Assembly (NCBI RefSeq): GCF_003313385.1
Contig: NZ_QMHN01000007.1
Location: 153,646 to 217,645, forward strand
From: Pedobacter chitinilyticus
GTDB taxonomy: Bacteria > Bacteroidota > Bacteroidia > Sphingobacteriales > Sphingobacteriaceae
Length of the DNA stretch: 64,000 nucleotides
Direction: 5' to 3'
Part shown: positions 42,955 to 52,669 of the stretch, piece by piece
Position numbering within the stretch: the stretch's first letter is position 1
Layout: every line of letters starts with the position of its first letter
Made by a program: the position numbers and the translations under genes
Notes under the pieces: generated by a model
Told to the model about the DNA's origin: nothing
Databases searched by the model: none
The model's input: the letters and a program-made list of their open reading frames with translations, nothing else

Positions 42955-44184
42955 TTATACACCTAGCAACAATCTAGCTGGGTCTTCCAATAATTGTTTA
43001 ACACGTACCAAGAAACCTACTGACTCACGTCCGTCGATAATTCTGTGGTCGTAAGATAAAGCAATGTACATCATCGGACGGATTACTACCTCTTTATTCT
43101 CAGCAATTGGACGCTCGATAATGTTGTGCATTCCTAAAATTGCAGATTGAGGAGCATTGATAATCGGAGTAGACATCATTGAACCAAAAACACCACCGTT
43201 GGTAATGGTAAAGGTACCGCCAGTCATTTCTTCAATGGTCAATTTGCTATCTCTAGCTTTAGTAGCTAATTCAATCACAGTTTTTTCAATTTGTGCTAAG
43301 CTCATGCTCTCCGCATTTCTAATGATCGGCACTACCAAACCTTTAGGTGCAGATACTGCAATGGATACGTCAACAAAATCATTATAAATAATTTGATCAC
43401 CTTCAATACGAGCATTTACCGCAGGGAAATCCTTAGCAGCTTCACAAACCGCTTTGGTGAAGAAACTCATAAAGCCTAAGCCAACACCAAATTTCTCTTT
43501 AAATTGATCTTTATACTTCGCACGTAAATCCATGATTGGCTTCATGTTCACTTCGTTAAAAGTGGTTAACATGGCGGTTTCATTTTTAACCGCCACTAAA
43601 CGTTTTGCTACTGTTTTACGCAATGGCGACATTTTTTCAGCACGCTCATTTCTTGAACCCGCAACTGGGGCAGCAGGGGCAGCTTTTGGAGCCTCCGCCT
43701 TAGCAGCTGGCTTACCTGCTTGTGCATTATTTGCATCTTCTTTGGTGATTCTTCCATCCACACCGCTACCTTTTACATTAGCAGCATCAACACCTTTTTC
43801 AGCTAAAATTTTAGCTGCCGCTGGTGAAGGAGTACCTGTTGCGTAGCTTTCGTTAGAAGATTTTTCGGCCACTGGAGCTGCAACTTTATCTGCTGCTGGT
43901 GCTTCAGCCTTTGGAGCTTCTGCTTTTGCTTCTTTCGCTGGTGCTGCGCCACCTTCTTCAATGGTACAAACTACTGCACCAATTTCTAGTGTATCGCCTT
44001 CACTAGCTACTACTTTTAAAGTTCCTGATTGCTCTGCAGTAAGTTCGAAAGTTGCCTTGTCTGATTCTAACTCAGCAATAATTTCGTCCATTTCTACAAA
44101 ATCACCATCGTTTTTAACCCAACGAGATAATACTACCTCGGTAATCGATTCGCCTACTGGCGGAACTTTGATTTCTAAACTCAT
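42955..44184 (-). CDS. odhB: 2-oxoglutarate dehydrogenase E2, succinyltransferase
   Basis: A 409-residue dihydrolipoyllysine succinyltransferase. One lipoyl domain (1-77) has the modified Lys43 in ESDKATFEL; an Ala/Pro/Lys-rich linker (about 80-115) and the peripheral subunit-binding domain (about 118-150, SPAAAKILAEKGVDA) follow; the catalytic domain ends with His380 and Asp384 in YDHRIIDGRE. It passes succinyl groups to CoA in the TCA cycle. It is 94 bp downstream of odhA on the same strand; the gap holds a short ATCTCAAATCTCACATCTC-type repeat. Confidence 0.95.
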   Translation of the reverse strand: MSLEIKVPPVGESITEVVLSRWVKNDGDFVEMDEIIAELESDKATFELTAEQSGTLKVVASEGDTLEIGAVVCTIEEGGAAPAKEAKAEAPKAEAPAADKVAAPVAEKSSNESYATGTPSPAAAKILAEKGVDAANVKGSGVDGRITKEDANNAQAGKPAAKAEAPKAAPAAPVAGSRNERAEKMSPLRKTVAKRLVAVKNETAMLTTFNEVNMKPIMDLRAKYKDQFKEKFGVGLGFMSFFTKAVCEAAKDFPAVNARIEGDQIIYNDFVDVSIAVSAPKGLVVPIIRNAESMSLAQIEKTVIELATKARDSKLTIEEMTGGTFTITNGGVFGSMMSTPIINAPQSAILGMHNIIERPIAENKEVVIRPMMYIALSYDHRIIDGRESVGFLVRVKQLLEDPARLLLGV

Positions 44185-44278
44185 ATTTTTATGTATGTTG
44201 TAAGGTTGAAATGTTGTAAAGTTGAAACATTGTGGGTGAACAAAATCTCAAATCTCACATCTCAGTTCTCAAATCTAT

Positions 44279-47074
44279 TTAATCTGCTTTAATAACACTT
44301 TTAGCTACCTTTTTAACAGGCTCTTTTGCCGCGGCCACTGAAATCTCAAAAGTTTTAGCCACAATATAAGCTTGTTGGTTAGTATGTTGTTTAGCATAAC
44401 CTGTCGCTGGACTGCTGCTTTCTTTTCTTGAAATCACATCAATATGGCTTAATGCTGTTTTTCTCAATCTACGCAACAAATACGGCCAAGCACCTTGGTT
44501 TTCTGGTTCTTCTTGTACCCAAAGTACTTCATCAGCATTTTTGTAGCGGTTGTAAACAGCTTCCATTTGCTCCAATGGCGTTGGATATAACTGCTCAACA
44601 CGTACTAAAGCTACTTCTTTACTGTTGTTGGTTTTTTGAGCATCCAACAAATCGTAATATATTTTACCTGAACAGAAAACTACACGCTTCACTTCTGCAG
44701 GTTTTACGTTTGCATCATCAATCACTTCTTTAAAGCCTCCAGAAGTAAAATCTTCTAATGGACTTACACAAAGTGGATAACGCAATAAGCTCTTAGGACT
44801 AAAGTTCACCAAAGGCTTACGGAAATCACGTTTAAACTGACGACGCAAAGCGTGGAAGAAGTTAGCTGGAGTAGTACAGTTGGTCACCTGCATATTGTAC
44901 TCAGCACATAATTCTAAGAAACGTTCAATACGTGCTGAAGAGTGCTCTGGACCTTGTCCTTCGTAACCGTGAGGCAACAACATGACTAAACCGTTTGCTC
45001 TTTGCCATTTTGTTTCAGCACTGGCAATGTATTGGTCAATTACAATTTGTGCCCCATTAAAGAAATCTCCAAATTGCGCTTCCCAAATGGTTAATGCATT
45101 AGGGTTTGCCATTGCATAACCGTATTCGAAACCTAAAACTCCGTATTCAGATAAGTGTGAGTTATAGATATCAAAAGAAGCTTGTTGCTCTGAAATATTT
45201 AATAGTGGAGTGTACTCTTCTTCCGAATCTTCAAGGGTTAATACCGCATGACGGTGTGAGAACGTACCACGTTTTACATCCTGACCGCTTAAACGAACTC
45301 TTTTACCTTCGGCCAATAGGGTACCGTAAGCCAATTGCTCGCCCATGGCCCAGTCAAAAATATGGGTTTCGGTAGCCATTTTAAGTCTTTCATCAAATAA
45401 TTTCTCAATTTTTTTGAAGAACTTTTTATCTTTTGGCAAAGTACTGATTCTTTTCGCTACTTCTAAGAAAGTGCTCTTTTTAACACCAGTTTCTGGAGAG
45501 GTTTCAAAATCTTTTGCAGTCGCTAAACGCATATCTGCCCAAGCACCACCAAATTTAACTTCAGCTAAAGCGGCGTTGTACTCTTTCGCCTCGTTTAATG
45601 AAGTTTGTAAGTGCGCTTTAAACTCTTTCTCCATTTCCTTAGCACCAGCCTCATCTAGTTTACCTTCTTTAATCAATTCGGCAACATAGATTTTCAATGG
45701 ATTATCGTGTTTTTCAATCGCTTTGTACAATAACGGTTGCGTGAATTTAGGCTCATCCGACTCATTATGCCCAAATCTACGATAGCAAAGGATGTCAATG
45801 AATACGTCATTTCTGTATTTCTGACGATATTCCATCGCTAAGTTAATTGCGTAAACCAATGCTTCCGCATCATCACCATTTACGTGGAAAACTGGAGACA
45901 AAGTTACCTTTGCAATATCTGTACAGTAAGTACTAGAACGGGCGTCTTTGTAGTTGGTGGTAAAACCAATTTGGTTATTAATTACTAAGTGGATGGTACC
46001 ACCAGTTTTGTAACCATCTAAACCAGCCATTTGAATCACCTCGTACACAATCCCCTGACCTGCTACAGAAGCATCACCATGGATTAGTATTGGTGCCAAG
46101 CGGCCGTCATCGCCATTGTATTTAAAATCAATTTTCGAACGGCTCATTCCTTCCACAATACCATCTACCGTTTCTAAGTGCGATGGATTTGGGCAAAGGC
46201 TTAAGTGTACGTTTTTACCTTTATTGGTAGTTACATCGGTTGAGTAACCCAAGTGATATTTTACATCGCCACCGAAAGGAGTTTCTGGATTGTAGCTTCT
46301 TCCTTCAAACTCTGTAAAAATATCTTTATAGCTTTTTTGCATGATATTGGCCAATACGTTCAAACGACCGCGGTGAGCCATACCCAACACAAATTCTTCA
46401 ATACCTAAATCAGCACCTTTTTCAATTACGGCATCTAGGGCTGGAATTAATGCCTCGGCACCTTCAAGCGAGAAACGCTTTTGGCCCAAGAATTTAGTAC
46501 CTAAAAAGTTTTCAAAAACAACTGCTTCGTTCAACTTTTTAACTATCCTCATTTTCTCATCGTTAGATAGTTTTGGAGTATTGCGTTCGCTCTCCATTTT
46601 GCCTTCTAACCATTGCAATACTTCAGGAGTACGCACATATTTGTACTCAACGCCAATAGAGCCACAGTAAGTTTGCTCCAAAAAGGCAACAATATCTTTC
46701 AGCTTTGCTGGGCCAATACCCAACTCAACACTTGAATTAAAAACCGTTTCTAAATCGGTAGTGCTTAGACCAAAATTTTCAATATTTAAGGTTGGTAGGT
46801 GTTTACGACGTTCTCTAACTGGATTTGTTTTGGTAAACAAATGGCCACGTTGACGGTAGCCATTAATCAAATTCAAAACATTAATTTCTTTCAAAAAATG
46901 CTCTGGAGCTTCTCCTCCACTTACATTCGTAGCATCTGCGCCTCTTCCGAAATCAAAACCTTCAAAAAATTTCTGCCATCCAAACTCTACAGAACTAGGG
47001 TCTTCTTTGTAACTCTGGTATAGGGATTCTACATATTCGGCATTGGTGCCGTTGAGATAAGATAAATTATCCAT
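44279..47074 (-). CDS. odhA: 2-oxoglutarate dehydrogenase E1
   Basis: A 931-residue thiamine-diphosphate enzyme that decarboxylates 2-oxoglutarate and loads succinyl on the E2 lipoyl arm. The N-terminal E2-binding segment SYLNGTNAEYVESLYQSYKE opens the protein; then come FVLGMAHRGRLNVL, the ThDP/Mg motif around HGDASVAGQG to NNQIGFTT, and the C-terminal LLPHGYEGQGPEHSSAR and VEQLYPTP blocks. Length fits the family. It is the first gene of the odhA-odhB unit and has a promoter at 47105-47137. Confidence 0.96.
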   Translation of the reverse strand: MDNLSYLNGTNAEYVESLYQSYKEDPSSVEFGWQKFFEGFDFGRGADATNVSGGEAPEHFLKEINVLNLINGYRQRGHLFTKTNPVRERRKHLPTLNIENFGLSTTDLETVFNSSVELGIGPAKLKDIVAFLEQTYCGSIGVEYKYVRTPEVLQWLEGKMESERNTPKLSNDEKMRIVKKLNEAVVFENFLGTKFLGQKRFSLEGAEALIPALDAVIEKGADLGIEEFVLGMAHRGRLNVLANIMQKSYKDIFTEFEGRSYNPETPFGGDVKYHLGYSTDVTTNKGKNVHLSLCPNPSHLETVDGIVEGMSRSKIDFKYNGDDGRLAPILIHGDASVAGQGIVYEVIQMAGLDGYKTGGTIHLVINNQIGFTTNYKDARSSTYCTDIAKVTLSPVFHVNGDDAEALVYAINLAMEYRQKYRNDVFIDILCYRRFGHNESDEPKFTQPLLYKAIEKHDNPLKIYVAELIKEGKLDEAGAKEMEKEFKAHLQTSLNEAKEYNAALAEVKFGGAWADMRLATAKDFETSPETGVKKSTFLEVAKRISTLPKDKKFFKKIEKLFDERLKMATETHIFDWAMGEQLAYGTLLAEGKRVRLSGQDVKRGTFSHRHAVLTLEDSEEEYTPLLNISEQQASFDIYNSHLSEYGVLGFEYGYAMANPNALTIWEAQFGDFFNGAQIVIDQYIASAETKWQRANGLVMLLPHGYEGQGPEHSSARIERFLELCAEYNMQVTNCTTPANFFHALRRQFKRDFRKPLVNFSPKSLLRYPLCVSPLEDFTSGGFKEVIDDANVKPAEVKRVVFCSGKIYYDLLDAQKTNNSKEVALVRVEQLYPTPLEQMEAVYNRYKNADEVLWVQEEPENQGAWPYLLRRLRKTALSHIDVISRKESSSPATGYAKQHTNQQAYIVAKTFEISVAAAKEPVKKVAKSVIKAD

Positions 47075-47104
47075 TGGTATTTTTAACTATTACGATAAGT
47101 ATTG

Positions 47105-47137
47105 CAAAATTAGGATTTTACCTTTAGAAAAGGCAAT
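47105..47137 (-). promoter_or_regulatory. Probable promoter of odhA-odhB
   Basis: On the minus strand a -33 ATTG (47134-47137) and an exact -7 TAATTTTG (47105-47112) are separated by 21 bp. The predicted start of transcription is about 25 bp before the odhA ATG. Confidence 0.55.
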
Positions 47138-47189
47138 AAAATCACATTTAAATAAATTTAAAAAGTGTAACTAAAATATAGACGGTTTT

Positions 47190-48476
47190 TTAGGCTCGAA
47201 CGACCTGTGCAAACGTTCCTTTTGGGTCTAAAAATTTCAACAGCTTCTCAAAATCAAAGCTATTTGATAATTTTTGATCGTTTCCAACACCCGCTACCGC
47301 TGCCCAATTTCCCCAATTACTTGCAGGACAATAGTCTATCAGTTGCTCCTCAAAATAAGCAGCTCCCAACACCCAATTCAGGCCTAGTTCTTTAACGAGA
47401 TAAGTGGCAACTAATTGCCTTGCTATTTGATTGATATAGCCAGTAGTATTTAGCTCCTGCATACAAGCATCTACCAAAGGTTGACCAGTCTGTCCTTCTT
47501 TCCAATTTTGCAATGCTGCAGTATTTTCTAAGCGTAACGAAAAACCATCTTTTCTAAACCCTTGAGGCTTAAAGAAGGTATTGCCGTATTTTTTGAACAT
47601 GAATCGATAGTAATCTCTCCAAAGCAGTCCCAGTATAATTTGATGGAAATAAGGTTTCACGCCATAATTAGCCTCGGCTTCTTTCATTTTCCAATACACC
47701 TCACGCGGCGAAAGGCAACCTAACGCTAACCAAGCGGAAAGCTTAGAAACAATTTCATGTTTTTTAAGTGTGGCATTGGCCAACATCATCCCTTCTCCAG
47801 CATGCAAATACTCATGTAAATGTGCCAAGGCTTCTTGCTCGCCACCCTTAAAATCAGTTTTGATTTTAAGCATGCTTGCTGCAGGATCTTGCAGTAGCTC
47901 TGCCAGCTCAGGAATCTCACCCCAATCCTCTAAGCTTACAAAAGTAATGCTTGTTGGTGTAGTAAAACAGGGCTTAACCACCGCATCACGCTCTGTTTTC
48001 TTTTTAAATTGGGTAAAAACATCAGGAATATCCTTAATAGGAAAAGGCAAATCTTCTTTATTGTACAGCGTATGGCCAATAAAATGCTTAAGATTTACTT
48101 TTAACTTCCAAAGTGCATCTTCAACTTTTACACTTACTGCAGTTTCTTCGCTGGCTACTTCCCTGTGGTGATAAACCTCGGTCAGTTCGTACTTTTCAAC
48201 CAGTTCAGGCAGTAGTTCTTCTGGATGCCCTTGCAACACCAAAAGATTACCACCCATTTGCTGTAACACCTGTTGCAACGAAGAGACACTTTCAATTAAG
48301 AATTTTGCCCTGGTAGCACCAGTTTTAAAAGAATGATAGGGAGTTTGCTCAAATTGGCGAGGATCGAATATGTAGACTGGCAAAATTTCATCAGCCTTGG
48401 AAATAGCTTCAACCAGCATTTCATTATCGTGCAAGCGAAGATCATTTCTAAACCAAACTAAATTTTTTTTGCCCAT
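47190..48476 (-). CDS. DASH-family cryptochrome / photolyase
   Basis: A 428-residue FAD protein. The N-terminal alpha/beta antenna domain (VWFRNDLRLHDNE) binds the second pigment; the FAD domain has GGEQEALAHLHEYL, KLSAWLALGCLSPREVYW, GLLWRDYYRFMFKKYG and CPASNWGNWAAVAGVGND, all typical of the DASH branch. DASH proteins repair cyclobutane dimers in single-stranded or looped DNA and may sense light. Start at 48476 (MGKKNL); an ATG at 48488 adds only four residues and is equally possible. Confidence 0.9.
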   Translation of the reverse strand: MGKKNLVWFRNDLRLHDNEMLVEAISKADEILPVYIFDPRQFEQTPYHSFKTGATRAKFLIESVSSLQQVLQQMGGNLLVLQGHPEELLPELVEKYELTEVYHHREVASEETAVSVKVEDALWKLKVNLKHFIGHTLYNKEDLPFPIKDIPDVFTQFKKKTERDAVVKPCFTTPTSITFVSLEDWGEIPELAELLQDPAASMLKIKTDFKGGEQEALAHLHEYLHAGEGMMLANATLKKHEIVSKLSAWLALGCLSPREVYWKMKEAEANYGVKPYFHQIILGLLWRDYYRFMFKKYGNTFFKPQGFRKDGFSLRLENTAALQNWKEGQTGQPLVDACMQELNTTGYINQIARQLVATYLVKELGLNWVLGAAYFEEQLIDYCPASNWGNWAAVAGVGNDQKLSNSFDFEKLLKFLDPKGTFAQVVRA

Positions 48477-48665
48477 ATCCCTAGCCATTCAAACTTAAGA
48501 GCTTGCAATTTGCGAAATTTTCGGCCAACTGCCTTTAAAACCGCTCCAATTTTACATATCTATAACATAGAGTGGTTTTACGTAAAGTTTGTGTTGCAAA
48601 ACTAAAATTTCATCATTGTAATGAAAAGAAGAAACTATCTCTAAATCCAACTATATTAGCGGTCA

Positions 48666-49244
48666 ATGTCCAACTTACTTTTTAAACATATTCAGAAATT
48701 TGCAACGGTGAGCGAAAGTGATTTTGCTAGCATCCTAGCGTTCTTCGAGCCTATTTCTGCCAAAAAGAAGGAAATTTTACTAAGTGAAGGACAAATTTGC
48801 AGACGACACTTTTTTGTACTCAAGGGCTGTTTAAGATTATTTTATGTAAAGGAAACAGGTGCCGAACAAACCACTCAATTTGGTATCGAAAGCTGGTGGA
48901 TGACCGACAACCTAGCTTTTCTAGAGCAAAAACCAAGTGCTTTCAGCATACAAGCGGTAGAACAATCTGAAGTTTTGAGCATTAGCTACGAAGCACAAGA
49001 AAAGATGTTAGCCAAATTCCCACAAATGGAGAGGTATTTCAGGAGGGTATTTGAAAAGTCCTTTGCCGCTGCACAATTGAGGATTAAATACATTAACGAA
49101 TACTCCAGAGAGGACCTTTATTTTCATTTTGCCAATAGCCAACCCGCATTTATGCAACGGGTGCCACAATATCTCTTAGCCTCCTACCTCGGTTTTACAC
49201 CTGAATACCTTAGCGAAATCAAGAAGAAGCATTTTGGAAAATAA
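48666..49244 (+). CDS. Crp/Fnr-family transcriptional regulator
   Basis: A 192-residue protein with a cyclic-nucleotide-binding-like beta-roll (about 20-115, GQICRRHFFVLKGCLRLFYV) and a C-terminal winged helix (about 140-190) with VPQYLLASYLGFTPEYLSEIKKK. It has no cysteine cluster for iron-sulfur, so it is not an Fnr oxygen sensor. It is 149 bp upstream of an AhpD-like gene on the same strand; this pairing recurs in Bacteroidota and suggests it controls that gene. Confidence 0.88.
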   Translation: MSNLLFKHIQKFATVSESDFASILAFFEPISAKKKEILLSEGQICRRHFFVLKGCLRLFYVKETGAEQTTQFGIESWWMTDNLAFLEQKPSAFSIQAVEQSEVLSISYEAQEKMLAKFPQMERYFRRVFEKSFAAAQLRIKYINEYSREDLYFHFANSQPAFMQRVPQYLLASYLGFTPEYLSEIKKKHFGK

Positions 49245-49393
49245 ACAAAATGGAATAATAAGGTAATGTGATGATGAGATCATTTGATCGCATGGCAATT
49301 TTGCTTTCTTAAACCAGTTTAAGTTTCTTGCGAATAGCACCCTTTAGCTTTGTATCATTAATTCAACACCAATAATTTTTAACACTTGATACA

Positions 49394-49831
49394 ATGAAAA
49401 GAATAGATTTATTAAGCCTAGAGCCTAATGCTTACAAAGCAATGTTTGGACTAGAAAGCTACCTACAAAACACTTCATTACAAAAATCTCATTACGAGTT
49501 GATCAAAATTAGGGCTTCTCAAATGAACGGTTGTGCTTTTTGCTTGGACATGCACACTAAAGATGCCATTAAAATTGGCGAAACGCAACAACGCATCTTT
49601 TTGCTTAACGCATGGAGAGAAACTAGCTTATTTACCGAAGAGGAAAAAACACTTCTAGATCTTACCGAAAAAATCACCCTTATTCACCAAGGCGGCGTTA
49701 GTGACGAGCTCTATGAAAAAGCAGTGAACACTTTCGGAGAACACTACCTAGCGCAAATCATCATGGCCATCGTAGCAATTAATGGCTGGAACAGAATTGC
49801 AATTAGCACTCATAAAGACGTTGCGAAATAG
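49394..49831 (+). CDS. Carboxymuconolactone decarboxylase / AhpD-like protein
   Basis: A 145-residue all-helical protein of the AhpD-like family. The redox motif is NGCAFCLDMHTKDA, with Cys47, Cys50 and His54 in the AhpD proton-relay arrangement. Such proteins act as disulfide reductants or peroxidases; true carboxymuconolactone decarboxylation is unlikely with this motif. It follows the Crp-like regulator. Confidence 0.9.
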   Translation: MKRIDLLSLEPNAYKAMFGLESYLQNTSLQKSHYELIKIRASQMNGCAFCLDMHTKDAIKIGETQQRIFLLNAWRETSLFTEEEKTLLDLTEKITLIHQGGVSDELYEKAVNTFGEHYLAQIIMAIVAINGWNRIAISTHKDVAK

Positions 49832-49858
49832 CCTTTCCCGTCATTCGGAGATATACTA

Positions 49859-49889
49859 GACTTACGAAGTTTTAGAAACTTCGCAAGTC
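49859..49889. repeat. Palindrome GACTTACGAAGTTT
   Basis: Arms GACTTACGAAGTTT and AAACTTCGCAAGTC (one mismatch) pair over three bases. A related palindrome lies at 52295-52326. It falls just past the AhpD-like stop and could act as a weak terminator, but no T-run follows. Confidence 0.7.
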
Positions 49890-49913
49890 TTTCAGTAACC
49901 CACCCGTCATTTC

Positions 49914-50007
49914 GAACGCAGAGAGAAATCTAGCTATATGAGATTAAACCTAGCAACTTTAAAAAACAAATCGTTAGATTTCTCCTCCTTCGGTCGTCGA
50001 AATGACG
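49914..50007. repeat. Dispersed CGTCATTTCGA repeat, copy 3
   Basis: Opens CCGTCATTTCGAACGCAGAG and closes CGGTCGTCGAAATGACG, with AGAAATCTAG/TTAGATTTCTCC as inner arms. A partial fourth copy (TCCTATCGTCGGAATGAC) is at about 50112-50130. Together they account for the gene-less stretch 49832-50160. Confidence 0.8.
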
Positions 50008-50160
50008 AAAATAGCAATGTCTTTACGGGAACGCAACCTCTCCCGCCATATCAGCTGGAATCAGTCCCAAATCTTCGACAGAGACACCCTTGAACAATTA
50101 AAAAGAGATTCCTCCTATCGTCGGAATGACAAAAGGAACGTAAGGAAAAGTAGTTAGGAT

Positions 50161-51363
50161 TTATACCACCGTTAACTCCTGATAAATATCGAACATGCGC
50201 TTGGCATTAGCATTAATTTCATGATGCTTTTCCGCTGTTTTTCTAGCGTTTTTACCAATCTCCTGCCACTTATTAGGCTGAGTAATACACTTCAAAATTG
50301 AGCGATAAAACTCGTCGGCAGTATCCGCAATTAAGATGTCTTTACCATGCTTACAATCAATGCCTTCGGCCGCCATGGTGGTCGCAATAATACATTTCTG
50401 CATGGCCATTCCTTCAATAATCTTCACCCGCATGCCACTCCCCGAAAGCAAAGGCACAATCATAATGGCCTTACTGTTAATAAAATCCACGGCGTCAAAC
50501 ACCTCCCCTTCCACAATCAGGTTATCCGAATCGTATTCAAAAAACTGCTTTTGCATGTTCTTACCTGCGATATAGAACCTTAGTTCGCCGCTCAACTCTT
50601 CAATATCAGGCCAAATTTCATCCAAAAACCATTCTAAGCCTTCTTTATTTGGTCTCCAGTCCATAGCCCCCAAATGGAACAGCGTAGGGAAACTGGTTTT
50701 ACTCGTATCTATTTTATACTTCGAAAAATCTAAAGCTACTGGAAAAACATCCAATCGGGTCTGGCAGCCCATCAGCAACAACTTTTGCCTATCAGGGTTG
50801 CTAATGGCAAACACCTGATGAAAGCGATTAATCTGTTCCGTTTCATAAGCCTTTAAACGGCGGGATAAAAACTCCAGATAAGTTCTGCGGGGTGTAAACC
50901 GCTCTCCCTGTGCCAAACGCTCCCATACATCATGTTCAATATGATGCGCTCTATAAACAAGTTTAGCCTTGCTATGGGCTTTCACGGTATCCAAGTAAGG
51001 CACTACAAAAAGCCCTTCAAACTGTACAACATCAAATTCCTGTTCACGCAAAACATTCTCCAAAACCTTTTCCGCATCGTGGTCATGATAACGGGAGACG
51101 TTGTACGATTGGTTCGAAAAAATATTGACAAAAGCATCCCAAACGTTCACTTCAATATCTACTGTAAACGAATGAAAGTTGATTTTTTCAAAAACAGGAT
51201 CATAAATATCATCCACATCCACATACTGTTTAGAGTTGTTAAGGCTAAACAGGGTCAGCTCCACGCCAAGGTCAAGCAGCCCCTTTATGGTATTGTAAAC
51301 CACAATAGGATAACCGCTATTTGGCGGAAAAGGAACTCTATGACACAGTAGAAGTACTTTCAA
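50161..51363 (-). CDS. Glycosyltransferase family 4 protein
   Basis: A 400-residue GT-B enzyme. The N-terminal Rossmann domain opens MKVLLLCHRVPFPPNSG with an acceptor-side loop; the C-terminal donor domain has LFHLGAMDWRPNKEGLEWFL and the nucleotide-sugar loop IVPLLSGSGMRVKIIEGMAM, the E-x7-E-like retaining motif of GT4. It likely adds a sugar to a cell-surface glycan. The sugar and acceptor are unknown. It starts 1 bp after the rnhB stop, so the two are cotranscribed. Confidence 0.88.
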   Translation of the reverse strand: MKVLLLCHRVPFPPNSGYPIVVYNTIKGLLDLGVELTLFSLNNSKQYVDVDDIYDPVFEKINFHSFTVDIEVNVWDAFVNIFSNQSYNVSRYHDHDAEKVLENVLREQEFDVVQFEGLFVVPYLDTVKAHSKAKLVYRAHHIEHDVWERLAQGERFTPRRTYLEFLSRRLKAYETEQINRFHQVFAISNPDRQKLLLMGCQTRLDVFPVALDFSKYKIDTSKTSFPTLFHLGAMDWRPNKEGLEWFLDEIWPDIEELSGELRFYIAGKNMQKQFFEYDSDNLIVEGEVFDAVDFINSKAIMIVPLLSGSGMRVKIIEGMAMQKCIIATTMAAEGIDCKHGKDILIADTADEFYRSILKCITQPNKWQEIGKNARKTAEKHHEINANAKRMFDIYQELTVV

Positions 51364-51364
51364 T

Positions 51365-51964
51365 TTAAAATTCTATCGTAAGTTGCGGACTGGTTACATT
51401 AAACGTTTTTCGGTGGTAGGGAGATGGGCCAATATTAATCACGGCATTACGATGGGCAATGGTTGGATATCCTTTGTTCTTTTTCCAATCATATTGCGGA
51501 TAATTCACATCCAAGGCTGCCATGTACTCATCTCTGTGCGTTTTTGCCAAAATAGAAGCCGCCGCAATGTTCAGGTACTTCCCGTCGCCTTTTACAATGC
51601 ACGAATGCTTAATTTCTTGATAAGCCTTAAAACGATTACCGTCAATCACCAAATATTCAGGTCGCAGCACAAGCTGGTCCAAAGCACGGTGCATGGCCAA
51701 AAAAGAAGCATTTAAAATATTAATGCGGTCAATTTCCTCATGGTCAACCATGGCTACAGCCCATGCCAATGCCTTTTCTTCAATAATCGGACGAAGCTCA
51801 TCTCGCTGTTTGTGCGACAGCTGTTTCGAATCTGTTAAACCCTCCAAATAGAAATCCTTGGGCAAAATTACCGCAGCGGCCACCACTGGACCAGCCAAAC
51901 AACCACGTCCAGCCTCATCACAACCAGCCTCAATTAATTCTATTTGATAACAGTTTAGCAGCAT
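51365..51964 (-). CDS. rnhB: Ribonuclease HII
   Basis: A 199-residue enzyme that cuts RNA in RNA-DNA hybrids and single ribonucleotides in DNA. The DEDD metal site is visible: Asp16-Glu17 in CDEAGRGCLAGPV, Asp108 in YLVIDGNRF and Asp145 in KTHRDEYM. The C-terminal substrate tyrosine segment KNKGYPTIAHRNAV is present. It is followed 1 bp later by a glycosyltransferase gene. Confidence 0.97.
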   Translation of the reverse strand: MLLNCYQIELIEAGCDEAGRGCLAGPVVAAAVILPKDFYLEGLTDSKQLSHKQRDELRPIIEEKALAWAVAMVDHEEIDRINILNASFLAMHRALDQLVLRPEYLVIDGNRFKAYQEIKHSCIVKGDGKYLNIAAASILAKTHRDEYMAALDVNYPQYDWKKNKGYPTIAHRNAVINIGPSPYHRKTFNVTSPQLTIEF

Positions 51965-52059
51965 ATTACAAAAATAGCACTTAAAAAGATTTAGCTATCA
52001 GTTTTTAGTATTTAAATCAAAAAACGGTGCTACTTTGTTGATTAGTTTTCTTTGAAAAG

Positions 52060-52480
52060 CTTGGTAAATACTACGATGAATGCAAGCCCTGTGTTCCGTT
52101 TCAAGTCCGCACTCGCTAACTGCTGCGCAGTGCCACTCGCTTACGGGCTTTCCACTTCACCCAGGTTTAGTTTAGTTAAGGCAGTGCCAGCTAATATGCT
52201 GCCTATTGATCTGTGGAACTTTGTCAATCTTAATGATGGCGCTTTACAAGATTGACAAAGTTGTATCCCGGCAATTACGTTACTTGGTATAACAAGGCTT
52301 ACGAAGTTTTTGAAACTTCGTAACCTTTCACAAAAAGACGGATAGATTGAATGGCAAACTGTGTCCAAAAAAATTCTGCTATTGCCCCATAAACCCGACC
52401 GAAGTGGAAAGCCCACAGTGAACCTTGTCGCAGGCAAGAGTGAACGAGGACTTGAAGCGAAGTGCGGGACTATCGGTTAA
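52060..52480. repeat. Gene-less stretch with inverted dispersed repeats
   Basis: The 705 bp between rnhB and the permease gene (51965-52669) hold no credible gene. Within it, 52081-52165 (minus orientation) and 52382-52480 (plus orientation) are two copies of the GGAAAGCCCG / GCGGACTTG family first seen at 3098-3175, facing each other about 215 bp apart. Between them is a hairpin GACAAAG/CTTTGTC-type pair at 52211-52262 (CTTTGTCAATCTT and AAGATTGACAAAG) and a palindrome at 52295-52326. Open frames here (52052-52255, 52141-52437) follow the repeats and look like chance. Confidence 0.65.
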
Positions 52481-52511
52481 AAAGAGATAGTGAACCTGCT
52501 TTTCGCAAAAA

Positions 52512-52550
52512 TTAAACACTTGTATTTTGGCCTTTTACATCAAAAGCGTC
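52512..52550 (-). pseudogene. Copy of the permease 3' end beyond its stop
   Basis: Read on the minus strand this encodes DAFDVKGQNTSV and a stop, exactly the last 12 residues of the ABC permease whose stop is at 52670-52672. Only 4 of 39 bases differ (GAT/GAC, GCC/GCT, GGT/GGC, ACC/ACA) and all four are silent third-base changes. The similarity stops abruptly upstream of this point. It is a gene-end remnant 120 bp downstream of the true stop. Confidence 0.85.
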
Positions 52551-52555
52551 ATACT

Positions 52556-52661
52556 TGTCATTCCGACGTTAGGAGGAATCTCTAAGAATATTACGAACCA
52601 ATCCTATCCCAAAGATTTACTTCGTAGCTGTTCCGCGGTTGTCGCTACGCTCTGAATGACA
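52556..52661. repeat. Dispersed TGTCATTCC repeat between gene-end copies
   Basis: Opens TGTCATTCCGACGTTAGGAG and closes GCTCTGAATGACA, an imperfect palindrome of about 106 bp of the same general kind as 35219-35295. It lies exactly between the true permease end and its duplicated end. Confidence 0.75.
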
Positions 52662-52669
52662 AAAAAAAA

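Noticed and set aside
52141..52437. Frames in the gap between rnhB and the ABC permease gene
   Set aside because: They span two copies of a dispersed repeat and its hairpins, and do not resemble proteins.
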